From contig NZ_JAUWAV010000012.1 of NCBI RefSeq assembly GCF_030605225.1, positions 1 to 64,000 on the forward strand: 64,000 bases of DNA. Direction: 5' to 3'. Shown in pieces: positions 49,417 through 61,131 of the stretch (position 1 is its first letter; each line of letters begins with the position of its first letter). A model generated the notes under the pieces. It was not told the origin of the DNA, ran no database searches, and saw only the letters and a program-made list of their open reading frames with translations. The position numbers and the translations under genes are program-made. Source of the DNA: Geoalkalibacter sp. GTDB lineage: Bacteria > Desulfobacterota > Desulfuromonadia > Desulfuromonadales > Geoalkalibacteraceae.

Positions 49417-50906
49417 TCAGCGGCAACTTCCTCGCATACGCCATCGCCGCGCCCCTGGTCATGGCCTTTGTCGTCAATTTGGTGGGCCGGGCGCGCGGCT
49501 ACCTGGTGGCGCCCCTGGCCCTGCTGTCCCTGGGCGTTTCGACCCTTTGCTCCCTGCTGTTGCTGGCGCGGGTGCTGCGCGAGGGCCCGGAGAGCTACAC
49601 CATGGGCGGCTGGCAGCCCCCCTGGGGCATCGAGCTGGTGGTCGATCCCCTGTCGGGGCTGATGCTGGTGCTGGTGGCCGCCATCGCGCTCATCGCCACC
49701 TGGTCGGCGGGCGCCAGCGTGCGCCAGGAGATGGAGGGGCGCGAGCACGTCTTTTTCACCCTCTATCTGATTCTGGTCTCGGGCCTGCTCGCCCTGACCG
49801 TGACCGGCGATGCCTTCAACCTCTACGTGATGCTGGAGATCACCGCCATCACCACCTACGGCCTGATCGCCATGGGCCGCGAACGCGCGGCGCTGGCCAG
49901 TTTCAACTACATCATCATGGGCACCATCGGCGCCTGCTTCTATCTGCTCGGCGTCGGCTATCTCTATATTCTCACGGGCTCGCTCAACATGGCCGACATC
50001 GGCCGCATCCTGCCCGAACTCTACGGCGGCGCGGCGGTTGCCACGGCCTTTGCCTTCATGCTGGTGGGCATGTGGGTGAAGATGGCCTTCTTTCCCCTGC
50101 ACGGCTGGCTGCCCAACGCCTACACCTATGCTCCCTCGGGCACCAGCGTGCTCATAGCGCCGCTCATGACCAAAGTCTCGGTGTACCTGATGATCCGCAT
50201 CATGTTCACCATTTTTTCTCCCGAATACACCTTTTTCCAGCACGCCGGGGTTCAGCATCTCATCGTCTGGGCCTCGGCCCTGGCCATCATTGTCGCCTCC
50301 TCCCTGGCCCTGGCCCAGACCGAATTCAAGAAGATGCTCACCTACATCATCGTCGCCGAGGTCGGCTACATGGTGGGTGGGGTGTGGCTGGCCAACGAGC
50401 CGGGCATGACCGGGGCGGTGCTGCACATCGTCAATGACGCGCTGATGACCCTGTGTCTGTTCCTGGCGGCCTCGGCGGTGGTGTTTCGCCAGGGCAGCTG
50501 CCGCTTCGAGGATTTTCGCGGCCTCTACCGCACCATGCCCCTGACCATGGCGGCCTTTACCGTGGGCGCCTTCTCCATGATCGGCGTGCCGCCCACGGCC
50601 GGCTTTTTCAGCAAGTGGTATCTGATCCTGGGCGGCATCGAGGCCGGCCAGTGGGCCTATGTGGCGGCCCTGGTGTTCAGCTCGTTGGTCAACGCGGTGC
50701 TGTTTTTCCGCATCATCGAGATCGCCTTTTTCAACGGCGAGGACGAGCACGGCCACGGCCATCACGGCGCCCCCTTGCGCCACGAGGCGCCGGGCGCCCT
50801 GGTGCAGCCCCTGGTGCTGACCGCCGTGGCCCTGATCGTCGTGGGGCTGGCGTCCGGGGTCCTGGTGGACTCGATCATCCGTCCGGCGCTGCAATGGCTG
50901 CAATGA
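49413..50906 (+). CDS. mnhD: Proton-conducting antiporter subunit D, copy 1
   Basis: A 497-residue NuoN/M-like subunit with about 14 helices. The ion-path residues are in the expected places: Glu in YVMLEITAITTYGLI and Lys in GMWVKMAFFPLHGWLPNAY, plus a later Lys in SLALAQTEFKKMLTY. One of three such subunits in the operon. Overlaps mnhC by four bases. Confidence 0.93.
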   Translation: MISGNFLAYAIAAPLVMAFVVNLVGRARGYLVAPLALLSLGVSTLCSLLLLARVLREGPESYTMGGWQPPWGIELVVDPLSGLMLVLVAAIALIATWSAGASVRQEMEGREHVFFTLYLILVSGLLALTVTGDAFNLYVMLEITAITTYGLIAMGRERAALASFNYIIMGTIGACFYLLGVGYLYILTGSLNMADIGRILPELYGGAAVATAFAFMLVGMWVKMAFFPLHGWLPNAYTYAPSGTSVLIAPLMTKVSVYLMIRIMFTIFSPEYTFFQHAGVQHLIVWASALAIIVASSLALAQTEFKKMLTYIIVAEVGYMVGGVWLANEPGMTGAVLHIVNDALMTLCLFLAASAVVFRQGSCRFEDFRGLYRTMPLTMAAFTVGAFSMIGVPPTAGFFSKWYLILGGIEAGQWAYVAALVFSSLVNAVLFFRIIEIAFFNGEDEHGHGHHGAPLRHEAPGALVQPLVLTAVALIVVGLASGVLVDSIIRPALQWLQ

Positions 50907-50949
50907 GTCGCAGGCGACCTTTTCTCCGTGTTCTGAATTGGGATTGACC

Positions 50950-52419
50950 ATGGATTTTCATCCTTCCATCTGGCCGCTGGCCGCCGTTCTCATCTCCCTG
51001 CTGGGTGCGCTGCCGATCATGCTGTCGTCGCGCAATCCCAACCTGCGGGAAGGCTGGACGCTGATCATCGCCGTCGGCAAGTTCCTCATCGTCGCCTCCA
51101 TGCTGCCCAGCGTGCTGGCCGGCGGCGGCTTCGTCTTCACCCTGGCCGAGGTCTTTCCCGGGGTACCCATCCAGTTGCGCGTCGATCCCATGGGCATGTT
51201 CTTCGCCCTGATCGCCTCGTTCTTGTGGATTTTCACCTCCCTGTACTCCATCGGCTACATGCGGGCTCTCGACGAGCACGGCCAGACCCGCTATTTCGCT
51301 TCCTTCGCCGTGGCCATTTCGGCGACCATCGGCATCGCCTTCGCCGCAAATCTCTTCACCCTGTACCTGTTCTACGAGGTGCTCTCCCTCTCCACCTATC
51401 CCCTGGTGGCCCATGAGCAGAACGCCGAGGCGCGCACCTCGGGGCGGCGTTATCTGTCCCTGATCCTCGGCACCTCCATCGGCCTGGCGCTGCCCGCCAT
51501 GCTGGTGGTCTATTCCCTGGCCGGAACCCTGGATTTCACCACCGGCGGCATCCTCGCCGCGACCGGTGCTTCGCCCTCCACCCTCGCGCTGCTGCTGGCG
51601 CTCTTCGTGTTCGGCTTCGCCAAGGCGGGCATCATGCCCTTTCATGCCTGGCTGCCTGCGGCCATGGTGGCGCCGACTCCCGTGAGCTCCTTTCTGCACG
51701 GCGTGGCGGTGGTCAAGGCAGGGGTGTTCTCCATCGTGCGCGTGCTGGTGGATATCTTCGGCATCGATTTGCTTTCGTCCCTGAACCTGGGCGCGCCCCT
51801 GGCCTATTTCGTGTGCATCACCATCCTGGCCGCCTCCCTGGTCGCGCTGACCCAGGACAACCTGAAACGGCGGCTGGCCTATTCCACCGTCGGCCAGCTC
51901 TCCTACATGGTGCTCGGCGTGGCGCTGCTCTCTGCTTCGGGCGTGACCGGCGGGGTGCTGCACATCGCCATGCACGCCTTCGGCAAGATCACCCTGTTCT
52001 TCTGCGCCGGGGCGATCTATGTGGCGAGCCACAAGAAATACATCAGCCAGATGGACGGACTCGGGCGCTCCATGCCCATCACCTTCGGCGCCTTTTTCCT
52101 GGGGGCGATGAGCATCATCGGCCTGCCGCCCCTGGGCGGTTTCATCAGCAAGTGGTATCTGGTGATCGGCGCGGTGCAGGCGAATCAGCTGCCCATTCTG
52201 TTGGTGCTGCTGACCAGTTCGCTGCTCAATGCGGCCTATTTTCTGCCCATCGTCTACCGCGCCTTTTTCGCGCCGCCGCCCGCCGATGCGCCGGCCGGCA
52301 TCCAGGAGGCGCCGCTCTTCTGTCTGGTGCCTCTGGTGGTGACGGCGCTGTGTTCCCTGATCCTGTTTTTCTATCCCACGATTTTCCTGCGTCTGGCGCA
52401 GGCGGCGGTGCTGCCTTGA
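50950..52419 (+). CDS. Proton-conducting antiporter subunit D, copy 2
   Basis: A 489-residue NuoM/MnhD-like subunit (LYLFYEVLSLSTYPLVAHEQ; FAKAGIMPFHAWLPAAMVAP; SLVALTQDNLKRRLAYSTVG). Clearly different from the first copy, so not a recent duplication. The canonical Glu in the helix-5 motif and Lys before the HAWLP motif are retained. Confidence 0.92.
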   Translation: MDFHPSIWPLAAVLISLLGALPIMLSSRNPNLREGWTLIIAVGKFLIVASMLPSVLAGGGFVFTLAEVFPGVPIQLRVDPMGMFFALIASFLWIFTSLYSIGYMRALDEHGQTRYFASFAVAISATIGIAFAANLFTLYLFYEVLSLSTYPLVAHEQNAEARTSGRRYLSLILGTSIGLALPAMLVVYSLAGTLDFTTGGILAATGASPSTLALLLALFVFGFAKAGIMPFHAWLPAAMVAPTPVSSFLHGVAVVKAGVFSIVRVLVDIFGIDLLSSLNLGAPLAYFVCITILAASLVALTQDNLKRRLAYSTVGQLSYMVLGVALLSASGVTGGVLHIAMHAFGKITLFFCAGAIYVASHKKYISQMDGLGRSMPITFGAFFLGAMSIIGLPPLGGFISKWYLVIGAVQANQLPILLVLLTSSLLNAAYFLPIVYRAFFAPPPADAPAGIQEAPLFCLVPLVVTALCSLILFFYPTIFLRLAQAAVLP

Positions 52420-52441
52420 GGCGCCGCGGGGAGTTTGAGCG

Positions 52442-52696
52442 ATGAGTAAGAAAACCACGTCGAAGGCAGGCGGCGCGGCTGTTTACAGCGGACGCATGCC
52501 GCTGATCATCGGGCTGGCGGTGCTGGTCGCCCTGGCCCTGCCCGATCTGTTTTTGCACAAACATACTTATTTCTTTGCCTACGAGGCCTGGCCGGGATTC
52601 TTTGCCCTGCTCGGAGCGATCGCGGTTGCGGTGCTGGCGGGCGTCGCGCGGCTGATCGGGGCGCTGGTGCGGCGCGGCGAGGATTACTATGATTGA
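52442..52696 (+). CDS. Small two-helix membrane protein of the antiporter cluster
   Basis: An 84-residue protein with two hydrophobic helices and a charged C-terminus (RRGEDYYD). It lies between the second and third D-like subunits, overlapping the third by eight bases. Short proteins of this kind recur in Mrp/Mbh-type clusters; it may be an assembly or accessory subunit. Confidence 0.7.
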   Translation: MSKKTTSKAGGAAVYSGRMPLIIGLAVLVALALPDLFLHKHTYFFAYEAWPGFFALLGAIAVAVLAGVARLIGALVRRGEDYYD

Positions 52697-54461
52697 GTGG
52701 CTGCATCCGTCCCTGGTGTTTTTCGCGGCGGCCCTGGCGTTGCCCCTGTGTCCGCCGGTGGTGCGCCGCGTGGTGCTGCCGGCGACGCCGCTGCTCGCCT
52801 TTGCCCTGCTGTGGTCACTCTCGCCTCAGGCGAGCCTGCCCTATCAGCTCTTTGGTTTTGAGCTCAATCTGCTGCGCGCCGATGGTCTCTCCCGCGCCTT
52901 CGGCGTGGTCTTTACCCTCAACGCCCTGGCCGCTTTTCTCTTCGCCCTGACCCGCGGCTCCCTGGGGCAGCACTGCGCGGCCCTCGTCTATATCGGCGCG
53001 AGTCTGGGCGCGGTGCTGGCCGCGGATCTCATCAGTCTCTATCTGTTCTGGGAAGTGATGGCGGTGGCCTCGACCTTCATCATACTTGCCCGCCGCACTC
53101 CGCAAAGCTTCGCCGCCGGTTTGCGCTATATTCTGGTGCATCTGTTCGGCGGCTTGTGCCTGCTGGCCGGCATGCTGCTGCATCTGGCGCAGGGCGGCGG
53201 CGTTGAATTCGCTCTGTTGGCCCATGGCGGCGCCGCCGCCTGGCTGATCCTGCTCGGTTTTCTGGTCAACGTGGCGGCCTTTCCCTTATCCGCCTGGCTC
53301 TCCGACGCCTATCCCCAGGCCACGGCCACCGGTGCGGTGTTCCTCACCGCCTACACCACCAAGACCGCCGTTTACGCCCTGGTGCGCGGTTTCGCCGGCT
53401 GGGAGGTGCTGATCGCCGTGGGCGCGGTCATGGCCCTTTTCGGGGTCATTTACGCGCTGCTGGAAAACGAGATGCGGCGCATGCTGGCCTTTGCCCTCAT
53501 CAGCCAAAACGGCATCATGGTCGCGGGGGTCGGCGTCGGCTCGGCCCTGGCCCTCAACGGCGCGGTGGCCTACGCCATGGTGTGTATTCTCTATATGGGA
53601 TTGCTCTGGATGAGCGCCGGTGCGGTAGAAGAGCAGACCGGCCGCTCGCGCCTGAGCGAACTCGGCGGCCTGCGCCAGGGCATGCCCTGGACCTTTGCCT
53701 TTGCCCTGGTGGGTGCTCTGACCATCGCCTCGGTGCCGGGGCTGGGCGGCTTTGTCAGCAAGCCGATGATTCTCAAGGGCGCGGCCTACGGCGGTTATTA
53801 CTGGGGCTGGCTGGCCCTGGAGCTGGCGGCGGCCGGGGTGGTGCTGCACGCCGCCCTGCGTTATCCGCTTGAAGTGTTTTTCGGCCCACCGCCGACCAAG
53901 CCCGCCGCCGATCCGCCGCCGTCGATGCTCGCCGCCATGGGGTTGCTGGCCGCCGCCTGCCTCGGGTTGGGGCTCTTTCCGCAGGCGCTCTACGCGCTTT
54001 TGCCCTATGAGGCGGACTTTGTCCCCTACAAATTCGAGCAGGTGCTCAATCAGCTGCAGCTGCTGGCCGGCGCCGCCCTCGTTTATCTGTTGGCGCGCCC
54101 CTGGTTGCGCCCCGCCGCCGGGCTCAGTCTCGATACGGACTGGTTCTACCGGCGCGGCGGCCAGGCCTTCTACCGTCTGGCCGAGGGGCTGTTCAACAAC
54201 CTCAACGCCTGGGGCGAACGCTATTTCCTGCGGCGCCTGCCCGAGCAGCTGACCCGCTTTTTCTCCCTGCCCGGGGTGCACCTTCAGCGCCTGGTGTGGC
54301 TGCCTCTCCTGCAGATGCGCGGCAAGACCGGCGCCGCCCTGGAGCAGGAAGCGGAATTTCTCGTGCGCCGCAGCCGGCACGGCAGCTACCCGGTGGGCGG
54401 CGGCGTGCTGCTGTCGGTGCTCTTCATCGCCCTGATGTCTTTTTTGTTTTTCTTTTTCTAG
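52689..54461 (+). CDS. Proton-conducting antiporter subunit, copy 3 (long C-terminus)
   Basis: A 590-residue NuoL/M/N-like subunit (LYLFWEVMAVASTFIILARR; NVAAFPLSAWLSDAYPQATA; GVIYALLENEMRRMLAFALI). A C-terminal extension of about 130 residues with an amphipathic stretch (DTDWFYRRGGQAFYRLAEGL) and a final helix recalls the NuoL lateral arm. Confidence 0.88.
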   Translation: MIEWLHPSLVFFAAALALPLCPPVVRRVVLPATPLLAFALLWSLSPQASLPYQLFGFELNLLRADGLSRAFGVVFTLNALAAFLFALTRGSLGQHCAALVYIGASLGAVLAADLISLYLFWEVMAVASTFIILARRTPQSFAAGLRYILVHLFGGLCLLAGMLLHLAQGGGVEFALLAHGGAAAWLILLGFLVNVAAFPLSAWLSDAYPQATATGAVFLTAYTTKTAVYALVRGFAGWEVLIAVGAVMALFGVIYALLENEMRRMLAFALISQNGIMVAGVGVGSALALNGAVAYAMVCILYMGLLWMSAGAVEEQTGRSRLSELGGLRQGMPWTFAFALVGALTIASVPGLGGFVSKPMILKGAAYGGYYWGWLALELAAAGVVLHAALRYPLEVFFGPPPTKPAADPPPSMLAAMGLLAAACLGLGLFPQALYALLPYEADFVPYKFEQVLNQLQLLAGAALVYLLARPWLRPAAGLSLDTDWFYRRGGQAFYRLAEGLFNNLNAWGERYFLRRLPEQLTRFFSLPGVHLQRLVWLPLLQMRGKTGAALEQEAEFLVRRSRHGSYPVGGGVLLSVLFIALMSFLFFFF

Positions 54462-54485
54462 CGTTTCGCGCCGGGGAGGTTTGCC

Positions 54486-54947
54486 ATGCCCAATATCCTG
54501 CTCGCCCTCGACTGTTCGCCCCATTCGCGCCGCGCCGCGGAATATGTCGCGCAGCTTGCGCCCCATTTGCCCGACTGTCGCCTGAGCCTGCTGGTGGTGT
54601 GCACCGGCATTCCCTATTCGGCCCAGGCCGCCGCCGCGCAGGTCGAAGGCGAGGTGCACGGCGACCAGGACCATCATCAGGAGCGTCAGGAGATCGATGC
54701 TTTTCTCGCGGACATCGAGCAGTTGCTGATCCGGGCGGGATTTCCCGCCGCCCGTCTGGAGCGGCGCATCAAACCCCTGGGCCGGGGCGTGGTGCAGGAT
54801 ATCCTCGACGAAGCCGCCGCCGCCCAGTGCGATACCCTGGTGGTGGGGCGTCGCGGAGTGTCCAAGATGCGCGCCCTGCTGCTCGGCAGCGTGTCCGCCG
54901 AACTGGTGCGGCAGGCGTCCGGCCGCACGGTGTGGGTGGTGGAGTAA
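54486..54947 (+). CDS. Universal stress protein (UspA family)
   Basis: A 153-residue Usp domain: NILLALDCSPHSRRAAEYVA at the start and the nucleotide-binding end LVVGRRGVSKMRALLLGSVS, in the G2xG9xG(S/T) pattern of ATP-binding Usps. GGGGAGGTTTGCC precedes the ATG, 24 bases after the antiporter operon; likely its last cistron. Confidence 0.9.
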   Translation: MPNILLALDCSPHSRRAAEYVAQLAPHLPDCRLSLLVVCTGIPYSAQAAAAQVEGEVHGDQDHHQERQEIDAFLADIEQLLIRAGFPAARLERRIKPLGRGVVQDILDEAAAAQCDTLVVGRRGVSKMRALLLGSVSAELVRQASGRTVWVVE

Positions 54948-54979
54948 GTCCCCTTACCGAGCTCCCCGTTCTTGCCTGA

Positions 54980-56113
54980 ATGAGTGCACTGTATCTGCAC
55001 GTACCCTTCTGTCGCCGCAAGTGTCCTTACTGCGATTTCTTCTCCCAGGAACCCACCGAGGCCCAACTGGCTGAGTATCCCTCGCTTCTCATCCGGCACC
55101 TGCGTCTGGCCGCCCGCCAGGCATGGGTGCCGGGTCCCTTGGCCACGGTGTTTTTCGGCGGCGGAACGCCCTCCTTGTTGCCTCCGGCAGCCATCGGCGC
55201 CATTCTTGCCGCGGCCGATGCCGGTTTCGGTCTGGCCGCCGATGTGGAAATCACCCTGGAAGCCAACCCCGGCACCCTGACGGCGGAGAGTCTGCGCGGC
55301 TATCGCGCGGCCGGGATCAATCGCCTCTCCCTCGGCGTGCAGTCCCTTGACGCCCGGCATCTGCAATCCCTCGGCCGCCTGCACGGTCCCGGGGAAGCGC
55401 GCCGGGCGGTGGACTGGGCGCGCCGCGCCGGCTTTGCCGCTCTCTCCCTCGATCTCATTTTCGCCCTGCCCGAGCAAAGTCTCGACCAGTTGGCGGAGGA
55501 GATCGCCGCCTACCTCGCGCTCTCGCCCGAGCATCTGTCCTGCTACGGCCTGAGCATCGAGGACGATACCCCTTTTGCCCAGCGTCATCGTCAGGGCCTT
55601 TTGCGCCTGCCCGACGAGGATCTGTACGCCGCCGCTTTTTTGCTGTTGCACGAGCGCCTGGAGGCGGCAGGCTACCGCCATTACGAGATTTCCAACTACG
55701 CACGCCCCGGCCACGAATCGCGCCACAATCAGGTCTACTGGCGGCGCGGCGCCTATCTGGGCCTGGGCGCGGGCGCCCATTCCTTTCGCGATCGCGGCTG
55801 GGGGGAACGCTGGGCGGTGCCTGCGGACCTGGCCGCCTACCGCCTTGACCTGCAAGCCGGACGCGATCCCGCGCGCCTGCTCGAAACCTTTGATGCGCAC
55901 GGCGCCCTGGTGGAAACCTTGTACTTGGGGCTGCGCACCCGATCCGGGGTGGCCGAGGCGGATCTGCGGGCGCGTTTCGGTCGCGGGTTGCGCGAGGCCT
56001 TTCCCGCTGCGCCGCGACGCTGCGCCCCCCACCTCGAATTCTCCCAGGGGCGCTGGCGCTTCACGCCCCGGGGTTGGCTGCTCTACGATCATCTCATCAG
56101 CGCCTTTTTGTAA
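54980..56113 (+). CDS. hemW: HemW-type radical SAM heme chaperone
   Basis: A 377-residue radical SAM protein once annotated as oxygen-independent coproporphyrinogen oxidase. The cluster motif CRRKCPYCDF lies at residues 11-20, followed by FFGGGTPSLLP, EANPGTLT, NRLSLGVQSLD and DLIFALPEQ, and the HemW domain with NYARPGHESRHNQVYW and LGLGAGAHSF. HemW-type proteins have Cys at the fourth position of CxxxCxYC without the extra Cys of HemN, as here. A ragged hairpin follows the stop (56114-56135). Confidence 0.94.
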   Translation: MSALYLHVPFCRRKCPYCDFFSQEPTEAQLAEYPSLLIRHLRLAARQAWVPGPLATVFFGGGTPSLLPPAAIGAILAAADAGFGLAADVEITLEANPGTLTAESLRGYRAAGINRLSLGVQSLDARHLQSLGRLHGPGEARRAVDWARRAGFAALSLDLIFALPEQSLDQLAEEIAAYLALSPEHLSCYGLSIEDDTPFAQRHRQGLLRLPDEDLYAAAFLLLHERLEAAGYRHYEISNYARPGHESRHNQVYWRRGAYLGLGAGAHSFRDRGWGERWAVPADLAAYRLDLQAGRDPARLLETFDAHGALVETLYLGLRTRSGVAEADLRARFGRGLREAFPAAPRRCAPHLEFSQGRWRFTPRGWLLYDHLISAFL

Positions 56114-56149
56114 GGGGAAATCCGTGGATTTTTCCCTACCCGGCGACCC

Positions 56150-56212
56150 TTGACAAAGGGGGGGGCGGTTGTTATTTTGTTCGCGTTAGCACTCCCGGGG
56201 ATTGAGTGCTAA
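56150..56212 (+). promoter_or_regulatory. Heat-shock promoter with CIRCE element
   Basis: TTGACA (56150-56155), 17-base spacer, TATTTT (56173-56178), then a perfect CIRCE: TTAGCACTC (56186-56194), nine bases, GAGTGCTAA (56204-56212). HrcA binds CIRCE and represses the operon until proteins misfold. Confidence 0.97.
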
Positions 56213-56267
56213 TCCACTCCGGGCCGGGATTTCTCCGGCTTGAGGTTTTTTTGGGGAACCGGGTGTC

Positions 56268-57308
56268 ATGAGCGCAGCCCTCAACGAGCGCAGCCGAAAA
56301 ATTCTCGAGGCCATCATCGAGGATCACATCGCCTCGGCGGAACCCGTGGGGTCGCGCAGCATCACCCGCCGTCACGGCCTGGGCCTGTCGCCGGCCACGG
56401 TGCGCAACGTCATGTCCGATCTGGAGGAGATGGGCTATCTGGTGGCGCCGCACACCTCGGCGGGCCGTATTCCCACCGAAAAGGGCTATCGCTTCTACAT
56501 CGATTCGCTGCTGCGCATCCGCGCCCTCAGCCCCCAGCAAAAGGAGCGCATCCGGCGCTATTACCGGCGGCGCGGCCTGCGCGCCGATGAACTGCTGCGC
56601 GAGGCCGGGCGGGTTCTGAGCACCCTGTCCCATTACACCGGCATCGTCATGGCTCCCCAGTTCACCACCTCGGTGTTTCGCCACATCGAGTTCGTGCGCC
56701 TTTCCCAGGGACGCATCCTGGTCATCTTCGTCGCCGAAAACGGGCTGGTGCAGAACAAAATCATCGAAAGCGGCGAGGATCTCGCCCAGCACGATCTGGA
56801 GCAGATGCACAACTACCTCAACCGCGCCTACGCCGGACTGCCCCTGGCCGAGGTAAAAAAGCGCCTGCTGCGCGAGATGTCCCAGGACAAGGCGCTCTAC
56901 GACCGTTTGCTGAGTCGCTCCATGCGGTTGTTTCAGGCCGCCCTCACGGGCGAGGAGAGTCGTGAGCTGTTCATCGAGGGGTTCAGCCGCATGCTCGAGC
57001 AGCCCGAGTTCAGCGATCTGGAACGCATGAAGCGCCTGTTCAAGGCCTTTGAGCAGAAGAGTCTGCTGGTGGAGTTTCTCGACAAATGCCAAAGCAGCCA
57101 GGGCGTGCAGATCTTCATCGGCAGCGAAACGGAGTACCGCGAGATCGATGGGTGCAGCCTGATCACCGCCCGTTACAGCAGCGCAGGCGGCACCATCGGC
57201 ACCCTGGGCGTCATCGGTCCGACGCGCATGGCCTATTCCCAGGTCATTCCCATTGTCGACTATACCGCCCAGCTGATGAGCCAGTTGCTCGAATCCGATC
57301 TGGAATAG
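56268..57308 (+). CDS. hrcA: Heat-inducible transcription repressor
   Basis: A 346-residue HrcA that binds the CIRCE immediately upstream. N-terminal winged helix (EDHIASAEPVGSRSITRRHG, then LGLSPATVRNVMSDLEEMGY) and a C-terminal GAF-like part ending SSAGGTIGTLGVIGPTRMAY. ATG has only a weak purine stretch upstream. First gene of the hrcA-grpE-dnaK-dnaJ operon. Confidence 0.97.
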   Translation: MSAALNERSRKILEAIIEDHIASAEPVGSRSITRRHGLGLSPATVRNVMSDLEEMGYLVAPHTSAGRIPTEKGYRFYIDSLLRIRALSPQQKERIRRYYRRRGLRADELLREAGRVLSTLSHYTGIVMAPQFTTSVFRHIEFVRLSQGRILVIFVAENGLVQNKIIESGEDLAQHDLEQMHNYLNRAYAGLPLAEVKKRLLREMSQDKALYDRLLSRSMRLFQAALTGEESRELFIEGFSRMLEQPEFSDLERMKRLFKAFEQKSLLVEFLDKCQSSQGVQIFIGSETEYREIDGCSLITARYSSAGGTIGTLGVIGPTRMAYSQVIPIVDYTAQLMSQLLESDLE

Positions 57309-57322
57309 GAGATAAGAACCCA

Positions 57323-57913
57323 GTGTCGAAGAAGAAAAAGGAAGAAACGAAGGAGACGGTCGCCGAGCAGGACCAGGTCGCCGTTGAGGAAACGGCGCCC
57401 GCAGCGTGCGGCGATGAGCTCGCCGATCTGGGCCGCGCTCTCGATGAATGCCGCGAGGAAGCGCGGCGCAACCACGATCTCTACCTGCGCGCCGCCGCCG
57501 ATCTGGACAATTTCCGCAAGCGCGCCCAGCGCGAGCGCGAGGATCTCGCCAAGTTCGCCAACGAGCGCATCCTGCGCGAGGTGTTGCCGGTCATCGACAA
57601 CCTGGAGCGCGCCCTGGAGCATGCCCGGCAGGAAGCGGGCGACGTGCGCACCCTGCGCGAAGGGGTGGAGATGACCCTCGGCCAGTTCGTCAAGGTGCTG
57701 GAAAAATTCGGCGTGACGCCCGTCTCCAGCCTGGGCGAGGTCTTCGACCCGGCGCGCCACGAGGCCATGGGGCAGATCGAAAGCGCCGAGCAGCCCCCCA
57801 ACACCGTGGCCCAGGAGCTGCAAAAGGGGTATCTGCTCCACGAGCGCCTGCTGCGCCCGGCCCTGGTGATGGTGACCCGGGCGCCCGCCGCGCCCGGGCC
57901 GAGCGACGACTGA
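57323..57913 (+). CDS. grpE: Nucleotide exchange factor GrpE
   Basis: A 196-residue GrpE that releases ADP from DnaK. Long N-terminal helix (YLRAAADLDNFRKRAQRERE) and beta-wing with VFDPARHEAMGQ and VAQELQKGYLLHERLLRPAL. GTG start with AGGAG upstream; 14 bases after hrcA. Confidence 0.96.
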   Translation: MSKKKKEETKETVAEQDQVAVEETAPAACGDELADLGRALDECREEARRNHDLYLRAAADLDNFRKRAQREREDLAKFANERILREVLPVIDNLERALEHARQEAGDVRTLREGVEMTLGQFVKVLEKFGVTPVSSLGEVFDPARHEAMGQIESAEQPPNTVAQELQKGYLLHERLLRPALVMVTRAPAAPGPSDD

Positions 57914-57957
57914 TGCGAATCAACTGAACGACAACTTATCAAGGAGGCAATCAGACC

Positions 57958-59877
<1,920 letters not shown>

Positions 59878-59890
59878 TCGCCGAGGGCGG

Positions 59891-59923
59891 GCAGGGGCAC
59901 GACGGATCGTGCCCCTGCTTTTT
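59891..59923 (+). terminator. Terminator after dnaK
   Basis: GCAGGGGCACGA and TCGTGCCCCTGC form perfect 12-base arms around a four-base loop, then TTTTT. It would reduce dnaJ transcription relative to dnaK. Confidence 0.9.
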
Positions 59924-59995
59924 GCGCGTCGGGAAAGGACGGGCAGCGGCACCCGCGGGTAGTCGCTGCTCTTTGCGTTGCAAAGGATCGACATT

Positions 59996-61114
59996 TTGGC
60001 AAACGGCAAACGCGACTATTACGAGGTGCTCGGGGTCAACCGCAACGCGAGCGAAACCGAGATCAAGAAGGCCTACCGCAAGCTCGCCCTGCAGTATCAT
60101 CCCGACAAGAATCCGGGGGACAAGCAGGCCGAGGAAAAGTTCAAGGAGGCCTCGGAAGCCTACGCGGTGCTCTCCGATCCGCAAAAGCGCGCCCAGTACG
60201 ACCAGTTCGGTCACGCCGGCATGGGCGGGGGCGGCTTCAGCGAGGGTTTCGGCGGCTTCGGCGGCAGCCCCTTCGAGGATATTTTCGGCGACATCTTCGG
60301 GGACATCTTCGGCGGGGGCGGCGCGCGGCGCGGGCGCGGGCGGCGCGGCGACGACCTGCGCTACAATCTGACCATCTCCTTCGAGGAAGCCGCCTTCGGC
60401 GTCGAAACCAAAATCCAGGTGCCCCGCTCCCAGGAGTGCGGCGCCTGCCGCGGCAGCGGCGCGCGTGCCGGTACCCAGCCCGAAACCTGCGGAACCTGTC
60501 GCGGCGCGGGGCAGGTGCGCTACCAGCAAGGCTTCTTTTCCCTCACCCGGCCCTGCCCCGATTGCAACGGCGAGGGCCGGGTGGTGCGCGACCCCTGCCC
60601 CGAATGTCGCGGCAGCGGGCGGGTACGCGAGCAGCGCACCCTCTCGGTGCGCATTCCCGCCGGGGTGGAGACGGGCAGCCGCCTCAAGCTCAGCGCCGAG
60701 GGCGAGGCGGGCAGCCACGGCGGCCCGCCCGGTGATCTCTACGTGGTGATCACCGTCAAGGAACACGCCATCTTCCAGCGCGAAGGGCGCGACGTGATCT
60801 GCGAGGTGCCGGTGTCCTTCGTGCAGGCGGCCCTGGGCTACGAGCTCGAAGTGCCGACCCTCGAAGGCAAGGTCAAGCTAAAGATCCCCGCCGGCACCCA
60901 GTCGGGCAAGATCCTGCGCTTGAGCGGCAAGGGCATTCCCAGCCTGCAGGGCTACGGGCGCGGTGATCAGCTGGTGGTGGTGCGGGTCGAGACACCGACC
61001 CGGCTCACGCCGCGCCAGCGCGAGCTGCTCGAGGAATTCGCGCGGGAAAGCGGCGAGGAAGTCCATCCCCTCGGCAAGGGCTTTTTCGACAAGGTCAAGG
61101 AACTCTTCGGCTGA
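59996..61114 (+). CDS. dnaJ: Hsp40 co-chaperone DnaJ
   Basis: A 372-residue type I DnaJ: J domain with HPD ([10 protein letters not shown]), Gly/Phe-rich region ([13 protein letters not shown]), four CxxCxGxG zinc repeats ([32 protein letters not shown]) and the C-terminal substrate domains. The start is a TTG with AAAGGA upstream, giving the standard [14 protein letters not shown]; no ATG is available. Confidence 0.97.
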   Translation: MANGKRDYYEVLGVNRNASETEIKKAYRKLALQYHPDKNPGDKQAEEKFKEASEAYAVLSDPQKRAQYDQFGHAGMGGGGFSEGFGGFGGSPFEDIFGDIFGDIFGGGGARRGRGRRGDDLRYNLTISFEEAAFGVETKIQVPRSQECGACRGSGARAGTQPETCGTCRGAGQVRYQQGFFSLTRPCPDCNGEGRVVRDPCPECRGSGRVREQRTLSVRIPAGVETGSRLKLSAEGEAGSHGGPPGDLYVVITVKEHAIFQREGRDVICEVPVSFVQAALGYELEVPTLEGKVKLKIPAGTQSGKILRLSGKGIPSLQGYGRGDQLVVVRVETPTRLTPRQRELLEEFARESGEEVHPLGKGFFDKVKELFG

Positions 61115-61131
61115 GGGTGGGGGAAGGTTTT

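Noticed and set aside
49158-52458. Long His/Gln/Arg-rich minus-strand frames opposite the antiporter genes
   Set aside because: Antisense shadows of hydrophobic membrane-protein genes.
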